Origin: Achromobacter sp. RTa | GTDB lineage: Bacteria; Pseudomonadota; Gammaproteobacteria; Burkholderiales; Burkholderiaceae_B | Direction of reading: 5' to 3' | Assembly: GCF_000757485.1 (NCBI RefSeq) | Contig: NZ_JPYO01000041.1 | Span: forward strand, 186,001 to 250,000 | Length of the DNA: 64,000 bases | Shown here: piece after piece, positions 8,903 through 17,885 of the stretch | How positions within the stretch are numbered: position 1 is the first letter of the stretch | Layout of the letters: each line of letters begins with the position of its first letter | Program-made: the position numbers and the translations under genes | Notes under the pieces: generated by a model | The model's input: only the letters and a program-made list of their open reading frames with translations | What the model was told of the DNA's origin: nothing | Databases searched by the model: none

Positions 8903-10062
8903 TGGCCGGGATGTTCGAAGGGGTGCGGATCGTGGGCGCCGGGCAGGCGCCATACGCCAAGCGTTCGGAGCGCGGCGTGCAGCGCCTGATGTACGAGGCG
9001 GGGGCCGCCGCGCTGGCAGACGCGGGGCTGCCGTGGAGCGCCGTGGACGGACTGGCCGTTACCTGCTTCCTGTTGCCTCCGGACAATGCGCCGACGGTGG
9101 CCGAGCACCTGGGCATCGAGGCGCGCTTCCTGTTCCAGGGCCTGTATGGCGGGGCCTCGGGCATCATCGGCATGGCCCACGCGGCGCGCGCCATCCGCGA
9201 CGGAGCCTGCGACGTGGCGCTGGTGCTTGCCGCCGACGCGTTCGACGTGGCGGCCCACAATGAGACGCTGGACCACTTCAACGGCTCCATCAAGGAATAC
9301 ATGTCGCCGCAGGGGTTCGGCGGCGCCAATGGCATGTTCGCGTTGCATACGCGTCTCTATATGGAGCGGCACGGCGCGACGCGCGAGGATTTCGGCCGGT
9401 TCTGCGTGGCCCTGCGCGAGAATGCCCTGCGCAACCCCAATGCCTTGTTCAAGAAGCCGCTGACGCTGGACGACTATCTCAACGCCAAGCCGATCGCCGA
9501 TCCCTTGCGCCTTTACGACTGCGTGATGCCGTGCGTTGGCGGAGACGCCATCGTCCTGGCCTCGGAGCGGGTGGCTGCCGGGTTGAAGGGGCCCTCGCTG
9601 CGCATCCGGGCAGCCGAGGAAATCCACAACTATCCGGCCAATGACCCTTATGCGGTGCCGGGCGGCTGGTCGGGGCTGGCGGATCGTCTCTACCAGCGCG
9701 CCGGCGTCGAACCGGCGCAGATGCAGTTCGCCCAGCTGTACGACGACTATCCGGTGATGGCCTTCGTGCAGATGGAGGGGCTGGGGCTGTGCGAGCCGGG
9801 CCGCGCCCACGAGTACGTGCGCCACAACGACGTGAGCTGGCGCGGCGCGTTGCCCGTCAACACCGGCGGCGGCCAGCTGTCGGCCGGCCAGGCAGGCGCC
9901 AGTGGCGGGATGATCGGCGTGTACGAGGCCGCCGCCCAGTTGCTGGGGCGGGCTTCGGGCCGGCAGCTGGACTGCCGGCTGGGCCTCGTGTCCGGCTACG
10001 GCATGGTGGCCTATGGCCGCGGCCTGTGTTCCAGCGCCGCCATTCTCGAACGCGTCCATTGA
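8902..10062 (+). CDS. thiolase-fold protein lacking catalytic Cys and His
   Basis: 386 residues with the overall fold of SCP-x/lipid-transfer-type thiolases. The nucleophile position of CASG-type thiolases reads GGASG (Gly84), and the GHP-x-GA-x-G histidine is replaced (SAGQAGASGG, Gln330). The late Cys motif is also absent (SGYGMVAYG). It cannot be an ordinary Claisen thiolase. Immediately downstream is a DUF35 protein. In steroid side-chain degradation such a pair (Ltp2 with a DUF35 domain) is a retro-aldolase acting on beta-hydroxyacyl-CoA, and this is the best model here (inference). It overlaps the CoA-transferase stop and lies 9 bases before the DUF35 gene. Confidence 0.85.
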   Translation: MAGMFEGVRIVGAGQAPYAKRSERGVQRLMYEAGAAALADAGLPWSAVDGLAVTCFLLPPDNAPTVAEHLGIEARFLFQGLYGGASGIIGMAHAARAIRDGACDVALVLAADAFDVAAHNETLDHFNGSIKEYMSPQGFGGANGMFALHTRLYMERHGATREDFGRFCVALRENALRNPNALFKKPLTLDDYLNAKPIADPLRLYDCVMPCVGGDAIVLASERVAAGLKGPSLRIRAAEEIHNYPANDPYAVPGGWSGLADRLYQRAGVEPAQMQFAQLYDDYPVMAFVQMEGLGLCEPGRAHEYVRHNDVSWRGALPVNTGGGQLSAGQAGASGGMIGVYEAAAQLLGRASGRQLDCRLGLVSGYGMVAYGRGLCSSAAILERVH

Positions 10063-10071
10063 GGAGTCGCA

Positions 10072-10473
10072 ATGCTCAAGCCCCAACCGCGGGTCAATGC
10101 CTTGAACCAGCCCTTCTGGCAGGGGTGCAACGAAGGCAGGCTGATGATCCAGTATTGCGGCGCCTGCCGGCGCCATGTCTTCTATCCCCGGGTGTGCTGC
10201 CCGTTCTGCCGTGAAGACGGCCTGCGCTGGGTGGCCGCCAGCGGGCGCGGCAAGGTGATTTCGCACACCACCGTGCGCCGCACGCACCATGACGGGTTCA
10301 ACCCGGAGGCGCCCTATGTGTTCGCCGCCATCGAGCTGGAGGAAGGGCCTTGCCTGTACGGCCAGCTGCCCGGCGCGCCGACCGAAGGCGTATCGCTGAT
10401 CGGCCAGACGGTACTGGCCGCGTTCGTCGAGCACGGGCCGGGGCAGAAAATCGCGGCCTTCCGCCTGGCCTAG
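10072..10473 (+). CDS. DUF35 zinc-ribbon/OB-fold acyl-CoA-associated protein
   Basis: 133 residues. The N-terminal rubredoxin-like zinc ribbon YCGACRRHVFYPRVCCPFC has two CxxC pairs (about residues 29-47). A C-terminal OB-fold (about 55-130) starts at GRGKVISHTTVRR and includes the usual PYVFAAIELEEG strand pair. Family members partner thiolase-fold enzymes and bind acyl-CoA. GAGG precedes the ATG. The direct juxtaposition with the Cys-less thiolase supports a heteromeric complex. Confidence 0.92.
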   Translation: MLKPQPRVNALNQPFWQGCNEGRLMIQYCGACRRHVFYPRVCCPFCREDGLRWVAASGRGKVISHTTVRRTHHDGFNPEAPYVFAAIELEEGPCLYGQLPGAPTEGVSLIGQTVLAAFVEHGPGQKIAAFRLA

Positions 10474-10515
10474 GGTGAACAGGCCCTAGGCGCATTCCTT
10501 CTTGGTAGACCTGCC

Positions 10516-11670
10516 ATGTCCGACTTCCATTCCTGCACCACGGTGCGCCAGGATTTTCCAGTCAGCGCCAGGATGCTGTACCTGGACACCGCCCACCAAT
10601 CTCCCCTGGCCACCAGCGTGCGCCGGGCCCTGGAGGCCTTTTACCAGGAGGCCAACGACAACGGCGGGCCCAAGCCCGTCTGGCTGGAACGCGTGGAGCG
10701 GGTGCGTGCGCGCGTCGCGGGCTTCCTGGGCGCGCAAACCCGCGAAATCGCCTTCACGAAGAATACTTCCGAGGGCCTGAACATTGCGGCCAACGCCATC
10801 GATTTCGCGCCGGGCGACAACGTGCTGCTGATAGAGGGCGACCACCCCAACAACGCCTATGCCTGGCTGAACCTGAAGCGGCGCGGCGTGGAAGTGCGCT
10901 TCATCAAGCTGGGGCGGGGCGTGGCCGACGCGGCCCTGTTCGCGCCGCACGTGGACGCGCGCACGCGGGCCATCTCGCTCTCGCACGTGACGTTCCACGC
11001 CGGCCACCGGCACGACGTTGCCGACGTAGGCCGGCTGTGCCGGCAGCGCGGAATCTACCTGGTGGTGGATGCCATGCAATCGGTCGGCGTGCTGCCGGTG
11101 GACGTCAAGGCCATGGGCGTTTCCATGCTGGCCGCCGGCTGCCACAAGGGCCTGCTGGTGCCGCAGGGGCTGGGCCTGTTGTACGTGGACGCGGCGCTGA
11201 CGCAGCTCCAGCCGGTCTATCTGGCCACGGCGGGGCTGGCTCGCCCGCCGGCCGACCTGATCGCCGATCCCGATGACCTGGCCTTGCGCGAGGATGCCGG
11301 CCGCTTCGAGATCGGCAACTACAACCTGCCGGACATCCACGCGCTGGATGCCGCGCTGGACCTCATCGCCAGTGTGGGCATCGCCAACATCGAGCGCCAC
11401 GTGCTGGCGCTGGGCGACCGGCTGATCGAACGCCTGGACGCACTGGGCGTCGGCCTGGTGGGGCCGCGCGAGCGCGCCCGGCGCGCTCATATCTACGTGC
11501 TGGACCTTCCCGTCGAGAAGTGGGTCGCCTATCTGGCGAAGCAGGGCGTGCGCGTTTCGCCGGAGCGCGACGGCGTGCGCGTGTCTTTTGGTCTGTTCAA
11601 TACCCCGGACGATGTCGATCGCGTCGCCGGGATCATCGCCGCTGGCCTGCAGGAGCCCGTATCGGCTTGA
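10516..11670 (+). CDS. class V PLP-dependent aminotransferase/lyase
   Basis: 384 residues, fold type I, class V (cysteine desulfurase, kynureninase and isopenicillin epimerase-like group). The PLP lysine is Lys211 in AAGCHKGLLVPQG, preceded by the cofactor Asp in LVVDAMQSVG (about 185). N-terminal LDTAHQSPLA and FTKNTSEGLN fit substrate and phosphate binding. It lacks the flexible-loop cysteine expected of a desulfurase. It sits between the DUF35 gene and the amino-acid importer, so an imported amino acid or analogue may be its substrate (inference). Reaction not assignable from sequence. Confidence 0.85.
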   Translation: MSDFHSCTTVRQDFPVSARMLYLDTAHQSPLATSVRRALEAFYQEANDNGGPKPVWLERVERVRARVAGFLGAQTREIAFTKNTSEGLNIAANAIDFAPGDNVLLIEGDHPNNAYAWLNLKRRGVEVRFIKLGRGVADAALFAPHVDARTRAISLSHVTFHAGHRHDVADVGRLCRQRGIYLVVDAMQSVGVLPVDVKAMGVSMLAAGCHKGLLVPQGLGLLYVDAALTQLQPVYLATAGLARPPADLIADPDDLALREDAGRFEIGNYNLPDIHALDAALDLIASVGIANIERHVLALGDRLIERLDALGVGLVGPRERARRAHIYVLDLPVEKWVAYLAKQGVRVSPERDGVRVSFGLFNTPDDVDRVAGIIAAGLQEPVSA

Positions 11671-11737
11671 GGAATATGTGCAGTCTGCGACGCTAATCGC
11701 TCGGTCCCGATGCCGGGCTTGAATCAAGGGGTATGAC

Positions 11738-12640
11738 ATGCAAAAAAACACGTTCTTCCGCTATGGCGCCGCCTGCGCGCTGACGCTGGCCCTGTCCTCC
11801 GCCTGGGCCCAGGACCTGGGGCCCACCTTGCAGAAAATCAAGGAGACCGGTTCGGTCACGCTGGGCTACCGCGAGTCCTCGGTGCCTTTCTCGTTCCTGG
11901 ACGGACAGCAGAAGCCGGTGGGCTTCTCGCTGGATCTGTGCGCCGTCATCGTCAACCGCATCAAGCAACAGTTGAGCCTGTCCGACCTGGCGGTCAAGCA
12001 GGTGGCGGTGAACTCCTCCAATCGCATTCCGCTGGTGGTCAACGGCACCGTGGACATCGAATGCGGCGGGACCGCCAACAATCTGGCGCGGCAGAAGCAG
12101 GTGTCGTTCTCGGTCGCCACGTTCGCGAGCCAGCCCCGCTGGCTGGTGCGCGCCGATTCCGGCCTGAAGCAGCCCGCCGATCTCAAGGGCAAGACCGTGG
12201 TGGTGACGCAGGGCTCCAACGCCGTGGGCTTCGTGCGGGCCGCCAACGACAAGGACAAGCTGGGCGTGAACGTGATCCAGGCCAAGGACCACGGAGAATC
12301 CATGCTCACCCTGAGCAATGGGCGGGCGGTCGCATTCCTGGAGGATGACATCCTGCTGGCCGGCGAACGCGCGAACGCCCGCGATCCGGCGGCCTTCACC
12401 TTTCTCGAAGGCGGCTACGATCCCGGCTACTACGGCCTGATGTTCAAGAAGGACGACGCGCCGTTCAAGGCCCTGGTGGACGGCGTGCTGACCGGAATGA
12501 TGAAGGACGGCTCCTTCGAGCAGGCTTACCGCAAGTGGTTCGAATCCCCGATTCCGCCGCGCAACGTCAACCTGAACTTCCCGGTCCCGGAGAGGCTGCG
12601 CGAACGCATCGCCTCTCCCAGCGACAAGGTCGATTTTTGA
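11738..12640 (+). CDS. periplasmic amino-acid-binding protein of an ABC importer (GltI-like)
   Basis: 300 residues, solute-binding family 3. Signal peptide about 1-25 (MQKNTFFRYG through SSAWA, cleavage before QD). The mature protein opens with LQKIKETGSVTLGYRESSVPFSF, the usual first lobe, and SNRIPLVVNGTVDIECG is the ligand-arginine region of aspartate/glutamate-type receptors. The ATG at 11738 follows AAGGGG. It is followed by two permeases and an ATPase with GltJKL order, so the set is a complete polar amino-acid-type importer. Actual ligand unknown; its operon suggests it feeds the CoA-transferase/thiolase-like pathway. Confidence 0.92.
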   Translation: MQKNTFFRYGAACALTLALSSAWAQDLGPTLQKIKETGSVTLGYRESSVPFSFLDGQQKPVGFSLDLCAVIVNRIKQQLSLSDLAVKQVAVNSSNRIPLVVNGTVDIECGGTANNLARQKQVSFSVATFASQPRWLVRADSGLKQPADLKGKTVVVTQGSNAVGFVRAANDKDKLGVNVIQAKDHGESMLTLSNGRAVAFLEDDILLAGERANARDPAAFTFLEGGYDPGYYGLMFKKDDAPFKALVDGVLTGMMKDGSFEQAYRKWFESPIPPRNVNLNFPVPERLRERIASPSDKVDF

Positions 12641-12656
12641 GCGCGGCGGGGCTGCC

Positions 12657-13436
12657 ATGTTCAGCGTGCTACTCGAGGAAGTGCCGGAAGGCGGCGAACG
12701 CTATCTGGATTGGCTGCTGGCCGGACTGGGCTGGACGCTGTTCCTGGCGCTGGCGGGATGGGCCATCGCCTTCGCGCTGGGCGTGGCGGTGGGTTGCGCG
12801 CGCACTGCGCGCAGGCCCGTCGTCGCGGCGCTGGCCCGGCTCTATGTCGAGGTGTTCCGCAATATCCCGGTGATCGTGCAGATGTTCATCTGGTATTTCG
12901 TCGTGCCCGAGCTGCTGCCTCGCGCCTGGGGCGATGCGGTCAAGGCCATACCGCCGCCCTGGGGCAGCGTCATCCCGGCGCTGCTGGGCCTGGCGCTGTA
13001 CACGGCGGCCCGCGTCGCCGAACAGGTCAAGGCCGGGATCGAAGCGCTGCCCCCGGGCCAGCGCAAGGCCGCGGAGGCGCTGGGCATGCGCAGCCTGCAG
13101 GTCTACCGCCTGGTGCTGTTGCCGCAGGCCCTGCGCATCATCATGCCCACCTTGACCAGCGAGGTCATGGGCATATTCAAGAACAGTTCGGTGGCGCTGA
13201 CCATCGGCGTGCTGGAACTGACGGCCCAGGCGCGCCAGATCAACGAGTTCACCTTCCAGACGTTCCAGGCCTTCGGCGCGGCGACCCTGCTGTACCTGCT
13301 GCTGGCCTGCCTGGTGTACGTGTGCATGCGCCTGATCGAACGCCGGCTGCGCATTCCGGGCCTGCAGGCGGAACCCGAACCGCGCGGCCCCGCGCGCAGC
13401 CGACTGCGCTGGCGCAAATCGCTCAAGGAGGTATGA
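12657..13436 (+). CDS. polar amino-acid ABC transporter permease (GltJ-like)
   Basis: 259-residue inner-membrane permease of the HisM/GltJ type with about five hydrophobic helices. The EAA coupling loop is at about residues 128-160: EALPPGQRKAAEALGM followed by RLVLLPQALRIIMP. It starts 16 bases after the binding-protein gene and ends in an ATGA overlap with the next permease frame. The C-terminal tail is basic. It would form a heterodimeric pore with the following permease. Confidence 0.93.
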   Translation: MFSVLLEEVPEGGERYLDWLLAGLGWTLFLALAGWAIAFALGVAVGCARTARRPVVAALARLYVEVFRNIPVIVQMFIWYFVVPELLPRAWGDAVKAIPPPWGSVIPALLGLALYTAARVAEQVKAGIEALPPGQRKAAEALGMRSLQVYRLVLLPQALRIIMPTLTSEVMGIFKNSSVALTIGVLELTAQARQINEFTFQTFQAFGAATLLYLLLACLVYVCMRLIERRLRIPGLQAEPEPRGPARSRLRWRKSLKEV

Positions 13437-13441
13437 ACGCC

Positions 13442-14134
13442 ATGAACAGCTTCGACTTCGGCGCCGTCGAACGCGCGGCGCCCTACCTGCTCGACGGCCT
13501 CGGATTTTCGCTGCAACTGACGCTCAGCAGCTTCGCGGGCGGGCTGGTGCTGGGCGTGGCGCTGGCCCTGGCGCGCCACCTGCGCGTGCCGTTGCTGGCG
13601 CCGCTGGCCACCGCCTACATCACGCTGATGCGCGCCATCCCGCTCATCATGGTGCTGTTCTGGTTTTTCTTCCTGGTGCCCATGCTGCTCATGTGGGCCA
13701 CCGGCGCGCCGCGGCCGGTGCCGGTGGGGCCCGTGTATACGGCGTTCATTACGTTCGCGATGTTCGAGGCGGCCTATTACGCCGAGATCATCCGGGCCGG
13801 CCTGAACGCGGTTCCGAAGGGGCAGTACGAGGCCTGCCGGGCGCTTTCCATGTCTACCGCAAAAACCTACTGGCTGGTCATCCTGCCGCAGGTGTTGCGC
13901 TCGGTCAGCCCCATCCTGCTGACGCAGACCATCATCCTGTTCCAGGATACCTCTCTGGTCTACGTGCTTTCGATCACGGATATGCTGGGCGCCGCATCGA
14001 AGATCGCGCAGCGGGATTCCAGCCTGGTCGAGATGTACATGACCATCGCGGCGACCTATCTGCTGATCTGCGTCGTGGCTTCGCAAGCCGTCGCCTATCT
14101 CCGTAAACGCAATGCCCCGGCCGTTCATGCCTGA
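13442..14134 (+). CDS. polar amino-acid ABC transporter permease (GltK-like)
   Basis: Second permease, 230 residues from the ATG at 13442. An in-frame ATG at 13433 overlaps the previous stop but lies only one base from AGGAGG (13426-13431). The ATG at 13442 has a ten-base spacing and is preferred. The EAA loop reads [18 protein letters not shown] with [10 protein letters not shown]. About five transmembrane segments, the first being [18 protein letters not shown]. Partner of the upstream permease, followed by the ATPase gene. Confidence 0.92.
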   Translation: MNSFDFGAVERAAPYLLDGLGFSLQLTLSSFAGGLVLGVALALARHLRVPLLAPLATAYITLMRAIPLIMVLFWFFFLVPMLLMWATGAPRPVPVGPVYTAFITFAMFEAAYYAEIIRAGLNAVPKGQYEACRALSMSTAKTYWLVILPQVLRSVSPILLTQTIILFQDTSLVYVLSITDMLGAASKIAQRDSSLVEMYMTIAATYLLICVVASQAVAYLRKRNAPAVHA

Positions 14135-14162
14135 GCGGTCCGGCCCAACCTGGAGAACCACC

Positions 14163-14912
14163 ATGACTTCGATGACCGCCACGCCCGCCGTCCAGCTGCG
14201 CCGGCTGAACAAGCACTACGGTGAATTCCATGTCCTGAAGGATATCGATCTGGAGGTGGCGCAAGGCGAGCGCGTCATCGTCTGCGGCCCTTCGGGTTCG
14301 GGCAAGTCCACGATGATCCGCTGCGTCAACGGGCTGGAAAGCTACACAGACGGAGAGGTGCTGGTACTGGGCCATGCCCTGGCCGACGATGGCGCGGCGC
14401 TATCCCGTGCCCGGCAAGAGGTGGGCATGGTGTTCCAGAGCTTCAATCTTTTCCCCCACCTGACCGTGCTGGAGAACTGCATGCTGGCGCCGGTGCATTG
14501 CCAGGGCGTGTCGCGCGCCGAAGCGCGGGAGCGGGCCTCGCGCTACCTGGACCGCGTGCACATCGCGGACCAGGCCGGCAAGTATCCGGGCCAGCTATCC
14601 GGCGGGCAACAGCAGCGCGTCGCGATCGCGCGCGCGTTGTGCATGCAGCCGCAGGTCATGCTGTTCGATGAGCCGACCTCGGCGCTGGATCCGGAAATGG
14701 TCAAGGAGGTGCTGGACACCATGCTGGCGCTGGCGGCCGACGGCATGACCATGATCTGCGTCACCCACGAAATGGGTTTTGCCCGGCAGGTGGCCGACCG
14801 GGTTGTGTTCATGGACCAGGGCCAGGTGATAGAACAAGGGGCGCCCGGGCAAATCTTCGACGCTCCGGCGCACGAACGCACCCGGCGCTTCCTGGAGCAG
14901 GTCGTGCATTGA
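14163..14912 (+). CDS. polar amino-acid ABC transporter ATPase (GltL-like)
   Basis: 249 residues from the ATG at 14163, which has GGAGA upstream; a longer frame from 14112 overlaps the permease and lacks one. Walker [10 protein letters not shown] (about 43-51), Q-loop [13 protein letters not shown], signature [15 protein letters not shown], Walker [15 protein letters not shown] and switch His in CVTHEMGFA are all intact. It energises the importer encoded by the three preceding genes and ends the operon. Confidence 0.95.
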   Translation: MTSMTATPAVQLRRLNKHYGEFHVLKDIDLEVAQGERVIVCGPSGSGKSTMIRCVNGLESYTDGEVLVLGHALADDGAALSRARQEVGMVFQSFNLFPHLTVLENCMLAPVHCQGVSRAEARERASRYLDRVHIADQAGKYPGQLSGGQQQRVAIARALCMQPQVMLFDEPTSALDPEMVKEVLDTMLALAADGMTMICVTHEMGFARQVADRVVFMDQGQVIEQGAPGQIFDAPAHERTRRFLEQVVH

Positions 14913-14939
14913 GCCGGCCCGGGGCTGCGACCCTGAACG

Positions 14940-15365
14940 TTACAGCCGCTTCATCAGATACTTCGGCGATTCCTCGTAGCCCTGCCGGTAATAAAAGCGA
15001 TGGGCGTCCGCACGGCGCTCGTGGCAGTGCACTTCGATGCGGTCGCAGCCGCGCGCCCGCGCTTCGGCCTCGGCCGCCGCTTCCAGCTCCCGTCCGACGC
15101 CGGCGCTGCGCGCAGCGTCGCTGACGCAGAAATAGGTGATACGGCAGAAATCGCCGGGCAGCGCGAGCTGCGCCATGAAGTGCAGGCCGATGAATCCCAG
15201 CAGCCGTCCCTCGCCGTCTTCGGCCACGCGCAGCCAGGCATCGGGGTGCCTCAGCAGCTGCGCGATTCTTTCGTGCAGAAAGGGCTCGGTGCCGGGGTAG
15301 CCGAGCTGGGCGAGCAGGTCGGCGAGGGCGGGGCTGTCTTCCAGGATGGCGGGGCGCAGGCGCAT
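14940..15365 (-). CDS. GNAT-family N-acetyltransferase
   Basis: 141 residues, a single GNAT domain. The acetyl-CoA pyrophosphate loop is in VSDAARSAGVGRELEAAAE (about residues 82-100), and the C-terminal RFYYRQGYEES matches the late beta-bulge region of the fold. Convergent with the ABC importer operon, with 27 bases between the stops. Acceptor substrate unknown; it could acetylate a small amine or a protein N-terminus. Confidence 0.88.
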   Translation of the reverse strand: MRLRPAILEDSPALADLLAQLGYPGTEPFLHERIAQLLRHPDAWLRVAEDGEGRLLGFIGLHFMAQLALPGDFCRITYFCVSDAARSAGVGRELEAAAEAEARARGCDRIEVHCHERRADAHRFYYRQGYEESPKYLMKRL

Positions 15366-15511
15366 AGAGCAGGAAAACCAGTCAAAACAGACACTCTGGC
15401 GGGGGTTTGTGTAGCGAGTGTGACATTGGCTTGACGAGGCCCGCGGGCGGCGCGACGATATTCAATCGCCGCCGGCCCTATGCCGGAAGGCGGACCGGTG
15501 GAGGGACCATC

Positions 15512-16324
15512 ATGGACGCAAGCGACAGAGTCTTTTCGGGTTCGATCCCGGAGATCTACGACAAGCTGATGGTCCCCCTGATCTTCGAGGCCTATGCCGC
15601 CGACATGGCGGCGCTGGCCGCGGCCTGCGCGCCCGCTTCGGTGCTGGAAACCGCCGCCGGCAGCGGCGCCGTCACCCGGGCGCTGGTGCCCAGGCTGGCT
15701 GCCGACGCCCGCTACGTCGTGACCGATCTCAACCCGTCCATGCTCGACTACGCCGCCATGCGGCAGGAGCCGGACGAGCGCATCGAATGGCGTCAGGCGG
15801 ACGCGCTGGCCCTACCTTTCGAAGATGCGTCCTTCGATCTGGTGCTGTGTCAGTTCGGCGCCATGTTCTTTCCCGACCGCCCCGCCGGCTATGCCGAGGC
15901 ACGCCGAGTGTTACGGCCCGGCGGGCGCTATGTGTTGAGCGTCTGGGACAGGATCGAGGAGAACGCCTTCGCCGACGAGATCACGAATGCGGTGGCCGAG
16001 CTCTTCCCGCAAGACCCGCCACGGTTCCTCGCCCGCACGCCTCATGGCTACCACGATGTTGCAAGGATTCGCGCGGACCTGGGCCGGGCGGGGTTCACCG
16101 ACATCCAAATCCAGACGCAGGAAAAATCAAGCCGGGCGCCCACTGCCCGCCTGGCGGCGCTGGCCTATTGCCACGGGACTCCGCTGCGCAACGACATCGA
16201 GGCGCGCGACGCCAGCCTGCTGCCGCTCGTCATCGAACGCGCGGCGCAGGCCATCGCCGCCCGTCATGGCGCCGGCCCGGTGGAGGGAAAGATCCAGGCG
16301 CATGTGATCGTGGCGGCGGGCTAG
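15512..16324 (+). CDS. class I SAM-dependent methyltransferase (UbiE/type 11-like)
   Basis: 270 residues from the ATG at 15512, which follows GGAGGG; an upstream in-frame start at 15407 is not supported. SAM-binding motif I is VLETAAGSGAVTRAL (about 44-58), motif II VVTDLNPSMLDYA (about 69-81), and motif IV FDLVLCQFGAMFFPD (about 107-121). VLRPGGRYVLSVWD is the usual post-IV strand. A lone gene with no pathway neighbours; substrate unknown. It is not adjacent to the ars operon and has no cysteine set suggesting arsenite methylation. Confidence 0.88.
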   Translation: MDASDRVFSGSIPEIYDKLMVPLIFEAYAADMAALAAACAPASVLETAAGSGAVTRALVPRLAADARYVVTDLNPSMLDYAAMRQEPDERIEWRQADALALPFEDASFDLVLCQFGAMFFPDRPAGYAEARRVLRPGGRYVLSVWDRIEENAFADEITNAVAELFPQDPPRFLARTPHGYHDVARIRADLGRAGFTDIQIQTQEKSSRAPTARLAALAYCHGTPLRNDIEARDASLLPLVIERAAQAIAARHGAGPVEGKIQAHVIVAAG

Positions 16325-16391
16325 GAGCCCGGTGGCAGCGCCCCTGCTGCGTCGGCCTCGCATCCAACCTGGGATACACTCGCCACGGATT

Positions 16392-17606
16392 TCATGCTCG
16401 TGCGCAACACTTTTCCCCGCCCGCTTTGTTGCTGAACCTGGAGAGGCCATTTACGGCGCCGCCGGGCGCTTCATCCGACACCGTGCAGTTCCGTCCTCGC
16501 CGCTTCGCCGTGTAGAGCAGGTCGTCGGCTCGCTTCAACGCGTTCGCGAAAGGTTCTCCTGCTTGCACCAGGGTTACTCCCATGCTGGCCGTGAAACGCG
16601 AATTGGGAGCATGCGGGGCCCAACGCTGCGCTACGAAATTCGCGCGGATCTCCTCGGCGATTGCGGTCGCGCTTTCCAGGTTTTCTCCATGCAGCAGCAA
16701 CAGGAACTCTTCTCCTCCCAGCCGGGCAGCGCAAATGTGCGCGTCTGCTTTTGGCCGGAGCAGGGCGCCAAATCGCGCCAGCACCATGTCGCCAAACGCG
16801 TGGCCGAAGACATCGTTAATCCGTTTGAAATTATCGATATCGGCCATGATCACCCCGGTCGGCCCGGCATTATCCGAAAAGGGGCGCCGGGAAACGGAGG
16901 CGAGAAGGGTATCGAGGCCCTGCCGGTTCAGCAGGCCCGTCAACGCGTCGGTATGGGCCTGGCGACGGTATTTCTCTATGGCGTCGTAGCTCGTCGCGAT
17001 GAAGACTGCGAAGGTCAGGGCAATGCTGCCGAGCAGCCCGGTGTATTGGATCAAGGTCCCCCAGACGGACGTTCTCCATTCCCCCATTGCGAGTAGAGGC
17101 GTCGGGGCCGCAAGGTACAAGACGCATTGTCCCGTCAACACCAGCGCGATGAAGAGAAACGCGGCGGTAAGCACCTTGTCCGACGTAGTCTCGACCTGCC
17201 TTGCAAAGGGAAGCGTGGCCCGCCAGATCACGAGCGCGCAACAGGCCTGGACGAAAAACGTTTCCAGTTTTGCGCTGGAAAACAGCACCACCGACACGAT
17301 CACCATCGCCGTCGAGGCCAGCAGGACCGCAACATCTATGTAGCACGGGGGCTGCCTGCCGCGACGGCTCTGCAGCGCTCGGCAGGCCAGTATGACGCCG
17401 CCCAGAATGAATGCGTCTTCGACGGCCTGTTTATAAGGGGATAGCTCGCTGGCCTGTACGAGCATGATGGCGTAGCCAGTGCCCAGGGAGCCAAGGGCGC
17501 CGCCCCACCGAAGTGTGTTGAAGCCGACGAAGCGTGCGGCGCACAGTCCGATGGCGCACAACAGGATCGCCGCGGGCACGGACCATTCAAGCAGGGATGC
17601 AGGCAT
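16392..17606 (-). CDS. membrane-bound GGDEF diguanylate cyclase
   Basis: Makes cyclic di-GMP from two GTP. 404 residues: about six hydrophobic helices in the first 205 residues with no recognisable soluble sensor, then a GGDEF domain (about 215-375) starting at AHTDALTGLLNRQG. The catalytic motif is GGEEF (297-301), a functional variant. The allosteric I-site RxxD five residues before it is absent (DAHI instead), so product inhibition is probably weak. Short C-terminal tail. Convergent with the methyltransferase gene; the 279 bases upstream hold no gene. Confidence 0.92.
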   Translation of the reverse strand: MPASLLEWSVPAAILLCAIGLCAARFVGFNTLRWGGALGSLGTGYAIMLVQASELSPYKQAVEDAFILGGVILACRALQSRRGRQPPCYIDVAVLLASTAMVIVSVVLFSSAKLETFFVQACCALVIWRATLPFARQVETTSDKVLTAAFLFIALVLTGQCVLYLAAPTPLLAMGEWRTSVWGTLIQYTGLLGSIALTFAVFIATSYDAIEKYRRQAHTDALTGLLNRQGLDTLLASVSRRPFSDNAGPTGVIMADIDNFKRINDVFGHAFGDMVLARFGALLRPKADAHICAARLGGEEFLLLLHGENLESATAIAEEIRANFVAQRWAPHAPNSRFTASMGVTLVQAGEPFANALKRADDLLYTAKRRGRNCTVSDEAPGGAVNGLSRFSNKAGGEKCCARA

Positions 17607-17885
17607 AAAGAGGCGAGTACGTAAACAGGGAGAGTGGAGGCGCGGAGACCATTTGGCGATTCAAAGGAGCCTGCCAGCCCTGTGTGCCACTTTGTCTGAA
17701 GTCCGGCGCCGGTCTATATGACACATTATGTGGTGAAAAATATTACGGCGTGTCGCAATGTATCGCCAGGGCTCAACAGTCAAGGATTGTCAAGCGATGC
17801 CGGGCGCGATGTGAGCATGAATTGCCCAGGTGGAGGACGCTTCTGCTAGATTGCTCGCATATCAACCCAACACCGGATCGCTTCC
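17607..17885. other. intergenic region between divergent genes, no gene seen
   Basis: About 280 bases between the diguanylate cyclase and isochorismatase-like starts. I see no coding frame. A weak plus-strand sigma70-like pair, ATGACA (17718-17723) and TATTAC (17741-17746) with 17 bases between them, lies about 140 bases upstream of 17886. It is only suggestive. Confidence 0.4.

Noticed and set aside
12710-14134. 474-residue frame suggesting fused permeases
   Set aside because: The N-terminal half is an out-of-frame reading of the first permease; the real second permease starts at 13442 (or 13433).
15512-16324. Methyltransferase considered as arsenite methyltransferase (ArsM)
   Set aside because: It is 13 kb from the ars genes, and the visible cysteines do not form the spaced set typical of ArsM.
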